64,000 nt of DNA. It comes from Microbacterium sp. AK009. Lineage in GTDB: Bacteria > Actinomycetota > Actinomycetes > Actinomycetales > Microbacteriaceae. Below are positions 53,576-61,981 of the stretch, piece after piece. The position numbers were made by a program, and so were the translations under genes. Each line of letters opens with the position of its first letter. Within the stretch, counting starts at the first letter, position 1. Below the pieces are notes generated by a model. That model did no database searches. It worked only from the letters and a program-made list of their open reading frames with translations, and had not been told where the DNA came from. The stretch is from assembly GCF_013410955.1 (NCBI RefSeq), contig NZ_JACCCG010000006.1, forward strand, positions 186,001 through 250,000, given 5' to 3'.

Positions 53576-54862
53576 ATGCCAGGCATTGTGATCGTCGGCG
53601 TTCAGTGGGGTGACGAGGGCAAGGGCAAGGCCACCGACCTCCTGGGTGAACGCACCGACTGGGTCGTGAAGTTCAACGGCGGCAACAACGCCGGACACAC
53701 CGTCGTCATCGGCGACGAGAAGTACGCGCTGCACCTGCTTCCCTCGGGCATCCTGTCGCCGGGCGTGAACGCCGTCATCGGCAACGGTGTCGTGATCGAC
53801 CTCGAGGTGCTCTTCGCCGAGCTCAAGGCGCTGCAGGCGCGCGGGCTCGACACGTCGCGGCTGCGGATCAGCGCCAACGCGCACGTGATCACGCAGTACC
53901 ACCGCACGCTCGACAAGGTCACCGAGCGCTTCCTCGGCAAGCGCCAGATCGGCACCACGGGCCGGGGGATCGGCCCCGCGTACGCCGACAAGATCAACCG
54001 TGTCGGCATCCGCGTGCAGGACCTCTTCGATGAGAACATCCTGCGCCAGAAGGTCGAGGGGGCGCTGGATCAGAAGAACCACCTCCTGTTGAAGGTGTAC
54101 AACCGGCGAGCGATCGCCGTCGAAGAGGTCGTCGAAGACCTCCTGTCCTACGCCGAGCGGCTGCGGCCGATGGTCGCCGACACGTCGCTGCTGCTCGATG
54201 AGGCGCTCGACCGGAACGAGGTCGTGGTGTTCGAGGGCGGCCAGGCGACCATGCTGGACGTCGACCACGGCACCTACCCCTTCGTCACGTCGTCGTCGGC
54301 GACCGCGGGTGGTGCCGCGACCGGGTCCGGAGTCGGCCCCCGGCGCTTGGACCGCATCGTCGGCATCGTCAAGGCGTACACGACGCGGGTGGGGTCGGGG
54401 CCCTTCCCGACCGAGCTGTTCGATGAGCACGGCGACTTCCTGCGCTCGCGCGGGTTCGAGTTCGGCACGACGACCGGCCGCCCGCGCCGCGTCGGCTGGT
54501 ACGACGCCCCCATCACCCGGTACGCCACGCGCATCAACGGCATCACGGACCTCGTGCTCACCAAGCTCGACATCCTCACCGGGCTCGACGAGATCCCCGT
54601 GTGCGTGGCCTACGACGTCGACGGCGAGCGGTTCGAGGAGGTGCCGGTCAACCAGACCGACTTCCATCACGCCCGGCCGATCTACGAGATGTTCCCCGGC
54701 TGGAAGGACGACATCTCGGGCGCCCGCACCTTCGACGACCTGCCGCTGGCGGCGCAGGACTACGTGCTGGCGCTGGAGGAGATGAGCGGCACCCGCATCT
54801 CGGTGATCGGCGTGGGCGCGGCTCGCGACGCGGTCATCGTGCGGCACGACCTGGTCGACTGA
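53576..54862 (+). CDS. purA: Adenylosuccinate synthetase
   Basis: PurA makes adenylosuccinate from IMP, Asp and GTP in AMP synthesis. The 428-aa product has [17 protein letters not shown] (P-loop-like), [49 protein letters not shown] and the C-terminal GTP site GAARD. It starts at ATG with a GGGGGAG ribosome-binding site. The stop overlaps the next ATG by one base (TGATG). Confidence 0.96.
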   Translation: MPGIVIVGVQWGDEGKGKATDLLGERTDWVVKFNGGNNAGHTVVIGDEKYALHLLPSGILSPGVNAVIGNGVVIDLEVLFAELKALQARGLDTSRLRISANAHVITQYHRTLDKVTERFLGKRQIGTTGRGIGPAYADKINRVGIRVQDLFDENILRQKVEGALDQKNHLLLKVYNRRAIAVEEVVEDLLSYAERLRPMVADTSLLLDEALDRNEVVVFEGGQATMLDVDHGTYPFVTSSSATAGGAATGSGVGPRRLDRIVGIVKAYTTRVGSGPFPTELFDEHGDFLRSRGFEFGTTTGRPRRVGWYDAPITRYATRINGITDLVLTKLDILTGLDEIPVCVAYDVDGERFEEVPVNQTDFHHARPIYEMFPGWKDDISGARTFDDLPLAAQDYVLALEEMSGTRISVIGVGAARDAVIVRHDLVD

Positions 54863-56241
54863 TGCGGTTCCTCGTCGGCGGGTACTCCGCCGACAGCGGC
54901 GGGATCGCCACCGGCATCGGGGTCCTCATCGCGGGCGAGCCCGAGTCAGGTTCGGCCGGGGGGCCGCTCGCCCTCGTCGGCGAGGCGGTCTCGGCGAGCT
55001 CGCCGTCGTGGGTCACCTGGAACGAGCGGACGGATGTCGCCTACGCGACCCTCGAGGCAGAGGGAACCGTGCAGGCCTTCCGCCGGGTCGGAGCGGAGCG
55101 TTTCGCCCCGCTCGGCGATCCCGTCGAGGCGGGGGAGGCGGTGTGCCACGCAGCGGTCTCGCCCGACGGCTCGACCCTCGTCGCCACGTGCTGGGGCGAC
55201 GGGCGCGTGGTGCGCTACCCGCTTGCGGCCGACGGCCGGATCGGCCGGCCGTCGTTCGCGCCGGCCGCCGTGGATCCGGCGGCGCCGGGGGCTCCCACCG
55301 AGGCGGTGTCAGGTGTTGAGGCGGCCGCGGCCGAGGTCGGCATCGACCTGGCGGCGCTCGGCCTCGGCGGGCGCGGGGATGCCGGGCTCTTCGGCGGGCG
55401 CGGACTCGACGGTGTGGGCGGGGTCGACCTGTTCGGCGGCGCCGGCGCCGACGCTGTCGGCGGGGTCGGCGGCGGCGCGCTGTTCGGTGGGGCCGGCGGT
55501 GGTGCGCTGTTCGGCGGGGCCGGCGGCGGCGCGCTGTTCGGCGGGGTCCGCGGTGGTGGGGGTGTGGGCGGGGTTGACGGCACGGGCGACGCGGGCGGCG
55601 ATGCCGAAGCGGCGGCCTTCCCGGGGCCCGGCGCGGAGCGGGAGCGCGTCTCGCGGGCCCATCAGACGGTGTTCCTCTCCGGCGGTCTCGTCGCGACATC
55701 CGATCTGGGATTCGACCTCGTGCGCTTCTGGCGCCTCGTCGACGGAAAGCTGCGACCGCTGCACGATGTCGTCCTGCCGTACGGCAGTGGCCCCCGGCAC
55801 ATGGTGTGGCACCCGAGCGGGCACCTGTACGTGGTGACGGAGTACAGCTGCGAGGTCTTCGTGCTCGCGCCCGATGCGAGCGGGCGCTGGCGTCTGGTGT
55901 CGGGGACGCCGCTCGGTGCCGGCACGCTTCCCGGCGACAGTGCCGCCGAGCTGGCGGCGTCGCGCGACAGCGGATTCCTGTACGCCGGAGTGCGCGGCAG
56001 CAACACGATCGCCGTCGTCGCGGTACGCGGCGCGGGGGAGACTCTTTCGCCCGTGGCCCTCGTCGAGGCGGGCGTGGACTGGCCGCGGCACCATCGCGTA
56101 GTGCGCGACACCCTGCTTATCGCCGGGGAACGCTCCGACGACGTGGTGTCGCTGACCCTCGACATCCGCTCCGGGATCCCAGGTCGGGTGCGCCATCGCG
56201 CGCCGGCGCCGTCGCCGACCTGCCTCACGCCCTTCGTCTGA
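54862..56241 (+). CDS. Beta-propeller protein of the 6-phosphogluconolactonase-like (YbhE) family with a Gly-rich insertion
   Basis: This 459-aa protein shows lactonase/propeller motifs: [60 protein letters not shown] and SRDSGFLYAGVRGSNTIAVV. Between two blades (about residues 155-260) lies a Gly/Ala-rich low-complexity insertion with three GGGALFGGA-type repeats. The N-terminal blade set otherwise matches the 340-370-aa family. It is translationally coupled to purA. The enzymatic activity is unproven and the insertion may distort the active face. Confidence 0.82.
   Translation: MRFLVGGYSADSGGIATGIGVLIAGEPESGSAGGPLALVGEAVSASSPSWVTWNERTDVAYATLEAEGTVQAFRRVGAERFAPLGDPVEAGEAVCHAAVSPDGSTLVATCWGDGRVVRYPLAADGRIGRPSFAPAAVDPAAPGAPTEAVSGVEAAAAEVGIDLAALGLGGRGDAGLFGGRGLDGVGGVDLFGGAGADAVGGVGGGALFGGAGGGALFGGAGGGALFGGVRGGGGVGGVDGTGDAGGDAEAAAFPGPGAERERVSRAHQTVFLSGGLVATSDLGFDLVRFWRLVDGKLRPLHDVVLPYGSGPRHMVWHPSGHLYVVTEYSCEVFVLAPDASGRWRLVSGTPLGAGTLPGDSAAELAASRDSGFLYAGVRGSNTIAVVAVRGAGETLSPVALVEAGVDWPRHHRVVRDTLLIAGERSDDVVSLTLDIRSGIPGRVRHRAPAPSPTCLTPFV
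55468..55548 (+). repeat. Three 27-bp tandem repeats inside the lactonase-like gene
   Basis: The units 55468-55494, 55495-55521 and 55522-55548 (GGCGGYGGYGCGCTGTTCGG-type) each encode GGGALFGGA or GGV. All are in frame and differ at only a few positions. The surrounding 250 nt is also Gly-rich. Confidence 0.9.
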
Positions 56242-56560
56242 CCGTTTCCCGCGCGCCGCTCCCCGTCTGACCCGTGGCCGCGCGCCCCGCTGGCCGCCCG
56301 CCGGCCGCACCCATGGATGTGTCGTGGTGCGCGCGACCCGTTCCCCCGCGCGACCCTGGGCCGCCCGCCGGCCGCACCCATGGACGGGTCGTGGTGCGCG
56401 GGGACACCGCCCGAGCCCCGGCGGCGCGACGGATGCATGACCGATGGTGCCCGTGTGGCCGGGTGTGGCCGGTGCGACGTCGAACGGGCGACCGGCCATG
56501 CATCCGTCGCGGCATACGGGTCGTTCCGCGGCGTCCCCGGCGCCCCGGCGCCGCCGACCG
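56242..56560. repeat. Hairpin-forming repeats between the lactonase-like gene and the AI-2E gene
   Basis: This 319-nt intergenic region lies between convergent genes. Two 41-bp direct repeats (56293-56333 and 56360-56400, two mismatches) each contain CGCACC...GGTGCG inverted ends. Arms at 56426-56443 and 56493-56510 (GCGACGGATGCATGACCG and its complement, one mismatch) pair around 49 nt. There is no credible ORF. Confidence 0.85.
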
Positions 56561-57709
56561 CTATAGCTTCGCGTCCTGGCGCGGAATCACGACCTGCTTG
56601 ATGATCAGCAGGATCGACGCCGTGACCGGGATCGCCACGAGCGCCCCGAGGAGGCCCAGCAGCGTGCCCCCGACGAGCGCGCCGATGACGACGAGCGCTC
56701 CGGGCACGGCGATCGCGCGGCTCATCACCCGCGGGGTAAGCACGTAGGCCTCGATCTGGATGTAGATCAGGTACGCGATGGCGAAGATCAGCGCGGTGAG
56801 GGGGTTCGTGAAGAGCGCGAGGATGCTGGCGAAGATCCAGTACAGCACCGGACCGACGAGGGGGATGAGCGTGATCGCGAACGCCGCGACCGCCATCAGC
56901 GCCGGGAAGGGCAGGCCGAGGAAGAGGTGGAGGAAGAACGCCACCAGCGAGTTGAAGAACGCCAGCACCACCATGCCCATGAGGTATCCGCCGATCGAAT
57001 CGGTGATCTCATCGGTCATCGACCGCACCTTCGGGCGGTAGCGGGCAGGGCTCAGGCGGGCGAAGGCGACCTTCATGGTGTCCAGGGATGCCAGGAAGTA
57101 CAGGCTCAGCACCAGCACGATCAGGATGCCCGAGACCGTCGTCGCGATGGTCGCGCCGACCTGCAGGACCCCGCCGCCGATCGCGGCGATGTTCGCGGGG
57201 TTGGTGATGAAGGTCTCGAACTCGCCCAGCAGGCTGCCGATCTGATCGCCGAAGGTGTCTTGCAGCCAGGCGTAGACGTCTGAAGTCTGGAAGGCGTTGA
57301 TCGTCGACGGCAGGTCGGAGAGAAACTGCGAGATCTGTCGCACCAGCGTCGGGACGACGAGCGACACGACCCCGACGACGATGACGACGAACCCCGCGAA
57401 GACGATGAGGATCGCCCACCCTCGTCCGAGTCCGCGCCTCTCGAGGAAGCGCACGATCGGGTCGAGCCCGAGCGCCGCGAACAGGGCGAAGGCGATGTAG
57501 ATCAGCACTGTGGAGAGGTTGATGAACGCGACGCCCAGTCCGAGCGCGACGAGTCCCCCCAGGGTGACGAAGAAGCCGAACGCGAACGGGTTGTTCACGC
57601 TGGTGAAGAGGGTGCGCCGTCGGACGTAGGTCGACTCGACGGGGGACTCGGACGCGTCGGTCTCAGGGTCGTCCGCGGGTGGCGAGGCGGGCGCGCTGGC
57701 GTCGTTCAT
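56561..57709 (-). CDS. AI-2E family transporter (PerM-like)
   Basis: This 382-aa membrane protein has about eight predicted helices and the family core (DPIVRFLERRGLGRGWAILI; VGATIATTVSGILIVLVLSL; ITLIPLVGPVLYWIF; AIPVTASILLI). Members include AI-2 exporter TqsA and Na+/H+-related exporters; the substrate is unknown. ATG at 57709 (MNDASAPASPP) is 6 nt after TAGAGT on the minus strand, better than the GTG two codons earlier that abuts the hexamer. Confidence 0.9.
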   Translation of the reverse strand: MNDASAPASPPADDPETDASESPVESTYVRRRTLFTSVNNPFAFGFFVTLGGLVALGLGVAFINLSTVLIYIAFALFAALGLDPIVRFLERRGLGRGWAILIVFAGFVVIVVGVVSLVVPTLVRQISQFLSDLPSTINAFQTSDVYAWLQDTFGDQIGSLLGEFETFITNPANIAAIGGGVLQVGATIATTVSGILIVLVLSLYFLASLDTMKVAFARLSPARYRPKVRSMTDEITDSIGGYLMGMVVLAFFNSLVAFFLHLFLGLPFPALMAVAAFAITLIPLVGPVLYWIFASILALFTNPLTALIFAIAYLIYIQIEAYVLTPRVMSRAIAVPGALVVIGALVGGTLLGLLGALVAIPVTASILLIIKQVVIPRQDAKL

Positions 57710-57794
57710 GGTCACACTCTAGGGGCGCGTGCCGCGCACCCTCGGCGGCACTCGGAGCCTCGCGGTATGGTCGTGGATCGGGGAGGGATAGCCC

Positions 57795-58100
57795 ATGACG
57801 ACTGAAGATCCGACGACCACTCTGCTGAGGTTGCGCGCGAGCATCGACAACGTCGACGCGGCGTTGGTCTTCCTCCTGGCCGAACGCTTCCGCTGCACGC
57901 AGCAGGTGGGCGAGCTGAAGGCCGCGCACGGGATGCCGGCGTCCGACCCCGGGCGCGAGGAGCAGCAGATCTCCCGTCTCAAGCGGCTGGCCCAGGAGGC
58001 CGACCTCGATCCCGAGTTCGCCGAGAAGTGGTTCAATTTCGTCGTCGCCGAGGTGATCCGCCACCACACCGCCGCCGGCGCCGTGAGCGAGGGGCGCTGA
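57795..58100 (+). CDS. Chorismate mutase, AroQ type
   Basis: This 101-aa all-helical enzyme converts chorismate to prephenate for Phe/Tyr synthesis. It has RLRASIDNVDAALVFLLAER (N-terminal helix with the active-site Arg), VGELKAAHGMP and the conserved Lys, plus REEQQISRLKRLAQEADLDP. It is slightly longer than the minimal AroQ and has no signal peptide, so it is cytoplasmic. GGGAGGGAT precedes ATG. One nucleotide separates it from the ATPase gene, so they form one operon. Confidence 0.88.
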   Translation: MTTEDPTTTLLRLRASIDNVDAALVFLLAERFRCTQQVGELKAAHGMPASDPGREEQQISRLKRLAQEADLDPEFAEKWFNFVVAEVIRHHTAAGAVSEGR

Positions 58101-58101
58101 C

Positions 58102-59190
58102 ATGGTCGATCGGCTCGAGATCGGGACCCTCCTCGAGGCGGCCGACCCGACCCCCGCGCAGGTGCTCGCACGGAAGCTCAATCGGCACACCTTCTGGTGC
58201 GGGCAGAGCGGGTCGGGGAAGACCTATGCGCTCGGTGTACTGCTCGAGCGCGTCATCCTGCACACCCGTCTGCCCCTGGTCATCCTGGATCCGAACTCGG
58301 ATTTCGTCGGCCTCGGCACGGTGCGGGAGGGTGTGGATGACGCGGTGCGCGCCGCCTGGGACGAGCGCGACATCCGCGTGTTCCGCCCGGGGCGCGATCG
58401 CCCCGACGCCCTGCAGGCGCGATTCCTCGACATGCCGTGGCGCTCACGCGCGGCGCTGCTTGAGCTCGACCCGGTGCGGGACGCGGAGGACTTCAACGCT
58501 CTGCTCAAGCTCGAGGGCGAGATGGACGTCATCCGCCGGGGGAGCCTGGTCACCTACCTGCGCTCGGGTGAGGACCCGGCCCGTCACCGCCTCGCGACCA
58601 GGCTCGAAAACCTCGGCCTCGGCGGCTGGGGCCTGTGGGCGTGGCGGGGCCGGAGCGTCACCGATGACATCCGCGAACAGCCCGACGCGACGGTGCTCGA
58701 CCTCGGCGGCTTCCCCACGCGCGCCGAGATGCTCGCCGCGGCGCTCGCGGTGCTCGATCACCTGTGGGAGAACCGGGCCGACCGGGTGGGCCGACTGATC
58801 GTCATCGACGAGGCGCACAACCTCGTCCAACCGGATCCGACGACCCCGGTGGAGCGCGAGCTCACCGAGCGCATCGTGCAGATCGCCGCCGAGGGCCGCA
58901 AATACGGCCTGTGGTTGCTGCTGTCCACCCAGCGCCCCTCGAAGGTGCACCCCAACGCCCTGTCGCAGTGCGACAACCTGGCCCTCATGCGGATGAGCTC
59001 GCCGCGCGATCTCGCCGAGCTCGGCGAGGTCTTCGGGTATGCGCCGGCGGCGCTTGTCGAGCGCTCGCCGCTGTTCGCGCAGGGCCAGGCACTCTTCGCG
59101 GGCGGCTTCATCGAGACGGCGGGGCTGGTGCAGATGGGCGAGCGCCTGACCGTCGAGGGCGGCAGCGACGTGGGGGTCCCTATACGCTGA
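58102..59190 (+). CDS. HerA/FtsK-like DUF87 ATPase
   Basis: This 362-aa ATPase of the HerA/VirB4-like P-loop group has Walker A FWCGQSGSGKTYALG (G34-T41), LVILDPNSDFVGLG, Walker B LIVIDEAHNLV and the sensor/arginine region GRKYGLWLLLSTQRPSKVHP. Partner nuclease NurA is not adjacent, and no membrane segment is visible. Such stand-alone ATPases may pump or translocate DNA or restart replication; the role is unknown. Its last codons merge into a 24-bp tandem repeat array. Confidence 0.82.
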   Translation: MVDRLEIGTLLEAADPTPAQVLARKLNRHTFWCGQSGSGKTYALGVLLERVILHTRLPLVILDPNSDFVGLGTVREGVDDAVRAAWDERDIRVFRPGRDRPDALQARFLDMPWRSRAALLELDPVRDAEDFNALLKLEGEMDVIRRGSLVTYLRSGEDPARHRLATRLENLGLGGWGLWAWRGRSVTDDIREQPDATVLDLGGFPTRAEMLAAALAVLDHLWENRADRVGRLIVIDEAHNLVQPDPTTPVERELTERIVQIAAEGRKYGLWLLLSTQRPSKVHPNALSQCDNLALMRMSSPRDLAELGEVFGYAPAALVERSPLFAQGQALFAGGFIETAGLVQMGERLTVEGGSDVGVPIR

Positions 59191-59282
59191 CGGCGTCCAG
59201 GTCCCATCCGCTGAAGGCGTCCAAGACCCATTCGCTGACGGCGTCGAGGACCCATTCGCTGACGGCGTGCAGGTCCCATTCG
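59187..59282 (+). repeat. Four 24-bp tandem repeats overlapping the stop codon of the HerA-like gene
   Basis: The units 59187-59210, 59211-59234, 59235-59258 and 59259-59282 have consensus CTGACGGCGTCCAGGTCCCA plus TTCG. The first unit begins at the last bases of the gene and contains its TGA. The gene end itself (GGGGGTCCCTATACGCTGA) looks like a diverged half-unit. On the minus strand the array reads as an octapeptide repeat (SEWVLDAV-like) in a 70-aa ORF (59180-59392). Confidence 0.9.
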
Positions 59283-59349
59283 CTTACACCCGGCGCTGCC
59301 GATGTCAAGGGCGGGAGGGATGTCGGGGGCCCGACGTACTCTCGAACGC

Positions 59350-59595
59350 ATGTCCGACAACACATCCGGCGCCGAGACCCTCGGTGCGACATCGTCCGAC
59401 GACACCACCAACCCCGCGGAGAAGGATCCGGCTGATTGGGTCACCGGCGATGAGCCCATGACCGCTCCCCAGCGCAGCTACCTCGACACTCTGGCCCGCG
59501 AGGCGGGGGAGGAGCTGTCAGCCGACCTCAACAAGGCCGAGGCTTCGGAGCACATCGAACGGCTGCAGGAGAAGACGGGCCGCTCTCCGAGCTGA
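59350..59595 (+). CDS. DUF3072 domain protein
   Basis: This 81-aa acidic protein belongs to DUF3072: WVTGDEPMTAPQRSYLDTLA, then REAGEELSADLNKAEASEHI. The small helical domain is common in actinobacteria; its function is unknown. Start choice: ATG 59350 is 7 nt after TACTCT (59337-59342), consistent with leaderless initiation; the frame opens 16 codons earlier. Confidence 0.84.
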   Translation: MSDNTSGAETLGATSSDDTTNPAEKDPADWVTGDEPMTAPQRSYLDTLAREAGEELSADLNKAEASEHIERLQEKTGRSPS

Positions 59596-59632
59596 CCCGC
59601 CTTCTCCGCGAGCTTCGCGCGCCGCGCACGCC

Positions 59633-60328
59633 TCAGGGCGTCGCGCGGCGCAGCGTCGCGAACGCGGCCGCGGCGAGGGCGGCGGCTGCGACGAGGCCCC
59701 AGGCGGCCATCCCCAGCGGACCCTGCTCGCCGATCCACGTGAACACCTGACCCCAGGCGTTCAGCCGTCCGACGACGAACATCGCCGCGACGAGGACGAC
59801 CCCCAGGCCGATGAGGCTCACGGTGAAGACCGTGGGGCCGAAGCGCTTGTAGACGGTGGCCCCCGTGAAGCCGAGCGTGAACATCAGCATCGCGATGGCG
59901 AAGAAGATGAACGCGGCGCCGAGCGGACCGCCCTGCCAGATCTCGGCGGAGTAGAAGAAGTAGCCGTTCAGCCCCCATCCCTGGGTGAGCGTCTCGATCC
60001 AGCCGCCGATGACGAAGACCACCGCGAGGCTCGCGGCGCTGAACGCAGCGATGAGATACGTGCCGAAGAAGAACTCGCGGCGCGTGACGCTCATGGCCTG
60101 CGAGAAGGGGAATGTCAGGGTGAGCGCCTGAACGCCAACCACAGCGAGGTACCACAGCGGTGCCTGGGCGCCGCCGCCGTAGAAGTTCCCGGTCACGCCT
60201 GACCCGGCGAGAATCCACCAGATCGCGACGGACAAGATGAAGGCGCCGCCCAGCACGAGGAGAGGCACCCAGACGTACGTCTGACGATTGATCAGCTGCA
60301 TCCGGACGACGCGCAGCGTGCGGTTCAT
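59633..60328 (-). CDS. ABC transporter permease-like membrane protein
   Basis: This 231-aa protein has six predicted membrane helices (including YVWVPLLVLGGAFILSVAIW and GFTGATVYKRFGPTVFTVSL). It lacks a strong family signature but is coupled by ATGA to an ABC ATPase and lies under a YtrA-type GntR regulator, as in ytr-like exporters. The substrate is unknown. Confidence 0.75.
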   Translation of the reverse strand: MNRTLRVVRMQLINRQTYVWVPLLVLGGAFILSVAIWWILAGSGVTGNFYGGGAQAPLWYLAVVGVQALTLTFPFSQAMSVTRREFFFGTYLIAAFSAASLAVVFVIGGWIETLTQGWGLNGYFFYSAEIWQGGPLGAAFIFFAIAMLMFTLGFTGATVYKRFGPTVFTVSLIGLGVVLVAAMFVVGRLNAWGQVFTWIGEQGPLGMAAWGLVAAAALAAAAFATLRRATP

Positions 60329-61245
60329 CGGAGTGCTCCTTCCTCGAGCGAGGTCGACGAGCCGCTCAGTCCGGCGGCGTGCTGGGTGGTGCGGACGATG
60401 AGCTGCTGCAGCGAGACGGGAGCGACATCCAGTCCTGCAGCGGCCATGCGCGTGCGATCGTCGGCCGAGAGGCGCCCGAGCACCGTCACCGAGGTGGTGC
60501 GGCCGAGGCTCTGCCGGTGGATGATCTCGCGGCCGGCGGTGAAGGCTTCCACGGCCGCCGCGTCGCCGACGATGTTCGCTGCGCGGTCGCGGATCTCGTC
60601 CGTCTCCTCATCCATGACGATGCGGCCCCGGTCGATCACCAGCACCCGGCCGAGGAGGTTCGACACCTCGTCGATCAGATGACTGGAGAGGATGATCGTG
60701 CGCGGGTGCTCGGCGTAGTCGCTGAGCAGCCGGTCGTAGAAGATCTGGCGGGCGACCGCGTCGAGCCCGAGGTAGGGCTCGTCGAAGAAGGTGATCTCGG
60801 CGCGGGAGGCCAGGCCGATGATGACGCCGACCGCCGAGAGCTGACCCCGCGAGAGCTTCTTGATCGTCCGACCCTTCAGCGGCAGCTGGAAGTCGTCGAC
60901 CAGCTGATCGGCGAGGTCCTGGTCCCAGTGGGGGAAGAAGAGTCGGGCCATTCGCAGCGCGTGACGCGGAGTCGCGTCATCCGGGTACTTCTGGCTCTCG
61001 CGAACGAAGCACATGCGCTCGAGCACCCGCGCGTTCTCGTAGGGGTGTTGACCGAAGACGCGCACGGTGCCGCTCGTGGCGAAGTTCTGCGCGGTGAGGA
61101 TCGACATCACCGTCGTCTTGCCCGCGCCGTTGCGGCCGAGGAGGCCGTAGATGATGTCCTTTTCGATGGAGAAGCTGACGTCGTCGACTGCGACGGTGTC
61201 GCGGTAGCGCTTGGTCAGGTGCTCCACCTCGATCACGTGTGTCAT
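60325..61245 (-). CDS. ABC transporter ATP-binding protein
   Basis: This 306-aa ATPase has Walker A LLGRNGAGKTTVMSIL, Q-loop-like CFVRESQKYPDD, an atypical signature LSRGQLSAVGVIIGLA in place of LSGGQ, Walker B EITFFDEPYLGLDA and H-loop ILSSHLIDEVSNLLG. A C-terminal domain of about 90 residues follows. ATG at 61245 is preceded by AAAGGAC. It lies 28 nt after gntR in a three-gene operon. Confidence 0.9.
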   Translation of the reverse strand: MTHVIEVEHLTKRYRDTVAVDDVSFSIEKDIIYGLLGRNGAGKTTVMSILTAQNFATSGTVRVFGQHPYENARVLERMCFVRESQKYPDDATPRHALRMARLFFPHWDQDLADQLVDDFQLPLKGRTIKKLSRGQLSAVGVIIGLASRAEITFFDEPYLGLDAVARQIFYDRLLSDYAEHPRTIILSSHLIDEVSNLLGRVLVIDRGRIVMDEETDEIRDRAANIVGDAAAVEAFTAGREIIHRQSLGRTTSVTVLGRLSADDRTRMAAAGLDVAPVSLQQLIVRTTQHAAGLSGSSTSLEEGALR

Positions 61246-61273
61246 CGTGGTGTCCTTTCGAAGCTCGGGGAAC

Positions 61274-61642
61274 TCAGGGTCCGGTGACCGCGGCGCGGTC
61301 ATTGATCAGGGCGGTCAAGTCGGCCGGGCCGAGGCCGAGCTTGCGGGCTTCGGCGAGCAGCGGTTCGACGTAGCGGTCGGCGAAGGCGGTGCGGCGCTCG
61401 TCGAGCAGGCGCTCGCGGGCGCCGGGGGCGACGAACATGCCGATTCCGCGCCGCTTGTACAGCACGCCCTTGTCGACGAGCATGTTCACTCCTTTGGCGG
61501 CGGTGGCGGGGTTGATGCGGTGGAAGGCGGCGAGCTCGTTCGTCGACGGCGCCTGGCTCTCTTCGGTGAGGCTGCCGTCGATGATCGCGTCCTCCACGCT
61601 CTCGGCGATCTGGAGGAAGAGCGCTCTGCCTTCTTCGACCAC
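61274..61642 (-). CDS. GntR family regulator, YtrA subfamily
   Basis: This 122-aa regulator has a winged helix (GSLTEESQAPSTNELAAFHR; INPATAAKGVNMLVDKGVLY) and a short C-terminal tail of about 40 residues, the YtrA type that controls ABC exporters. The GTG start has GAGGAG 8-13 nt upstream. A palindrome at 61657-61680 immediately before it is the likely operator. Confidence 0.92.
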   Translation of the reverse strand: MVEEGRALFLQIAESVEDAIIDGSLTEESQAPSTNELAAFHRINPATAAKGVNMLVDKGVLYKRRGIGMFVAPGARERLLDERRTAFADRYVEPLLAEARKLGLGPADLTALINDRAAVTGP

Positions 61643-61656
61643 GTCGGCTCCTCACT

Positions 61657-61680
61657 GGTTAATTAGTTGACTAACTAACC
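61657..61680. promoter_or_regulatory. Probable GntR/YtrA operator
   Basis: GGTTAATTAGT and ACTAACTAACC form an 11-bp inverted repeat with one mismatch around a TG centre. It is AT-rich against a GC-rich background and just upstream of gntR, overlapping its likely promoter. Confidence 0.7.
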
Positions 61681-61981
61681 ATGCAACAATGACCGGGTCT
61701 GTGTCAACCCTGCGCGGCCACCCTCTCTCGCCGGAGTCGACAGCCGCCGTCGTGCTCCGTCTATCACGATCCTCCGCGAAGGCCCCGGCCGTTCCCGTGC
61801 GGCGAGCAGGGTGGCGCTGAGCGCCGTGATGGGGAGCAGGGCCGAGGGGCAGATCGTGACAGGGGAGCAGGGCCAGGAGGCTGCGAGGCTGCGAGGCTGC
61901 GAGGCCGCGAGGTGGCAAGCCCGAGACGCGCCGCGACCCCGAAAGGCCGGGAGGCGCCACGAGGCCGAAGGCCGCCGCGGG
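61681..61981. repeat. Intergenic region with 8-bp tandem repeats
   Basis: This 301-nt spacer lies between the gntR promoter and the end of a leftward gene. Five 8-bp units (GAGGCTGC three times, then GAGGCCGC and GAGGTGGC) occupy 61877-61916. Two AGGGGAGCAGGGCC-like segments (from about 61829 and 61861) form an imperfect direct repeat. No credible gene is seen. Confidence 0.6.

Noticed and set aside
59180..59392. 70-aa minus-strand ORF with octapeptide repeats as a real gene
   Set aside because: It arises from the 24-bp tandem array and is flanked by real plus-strand genes; listed only as a finding because expression cannot be excluded.
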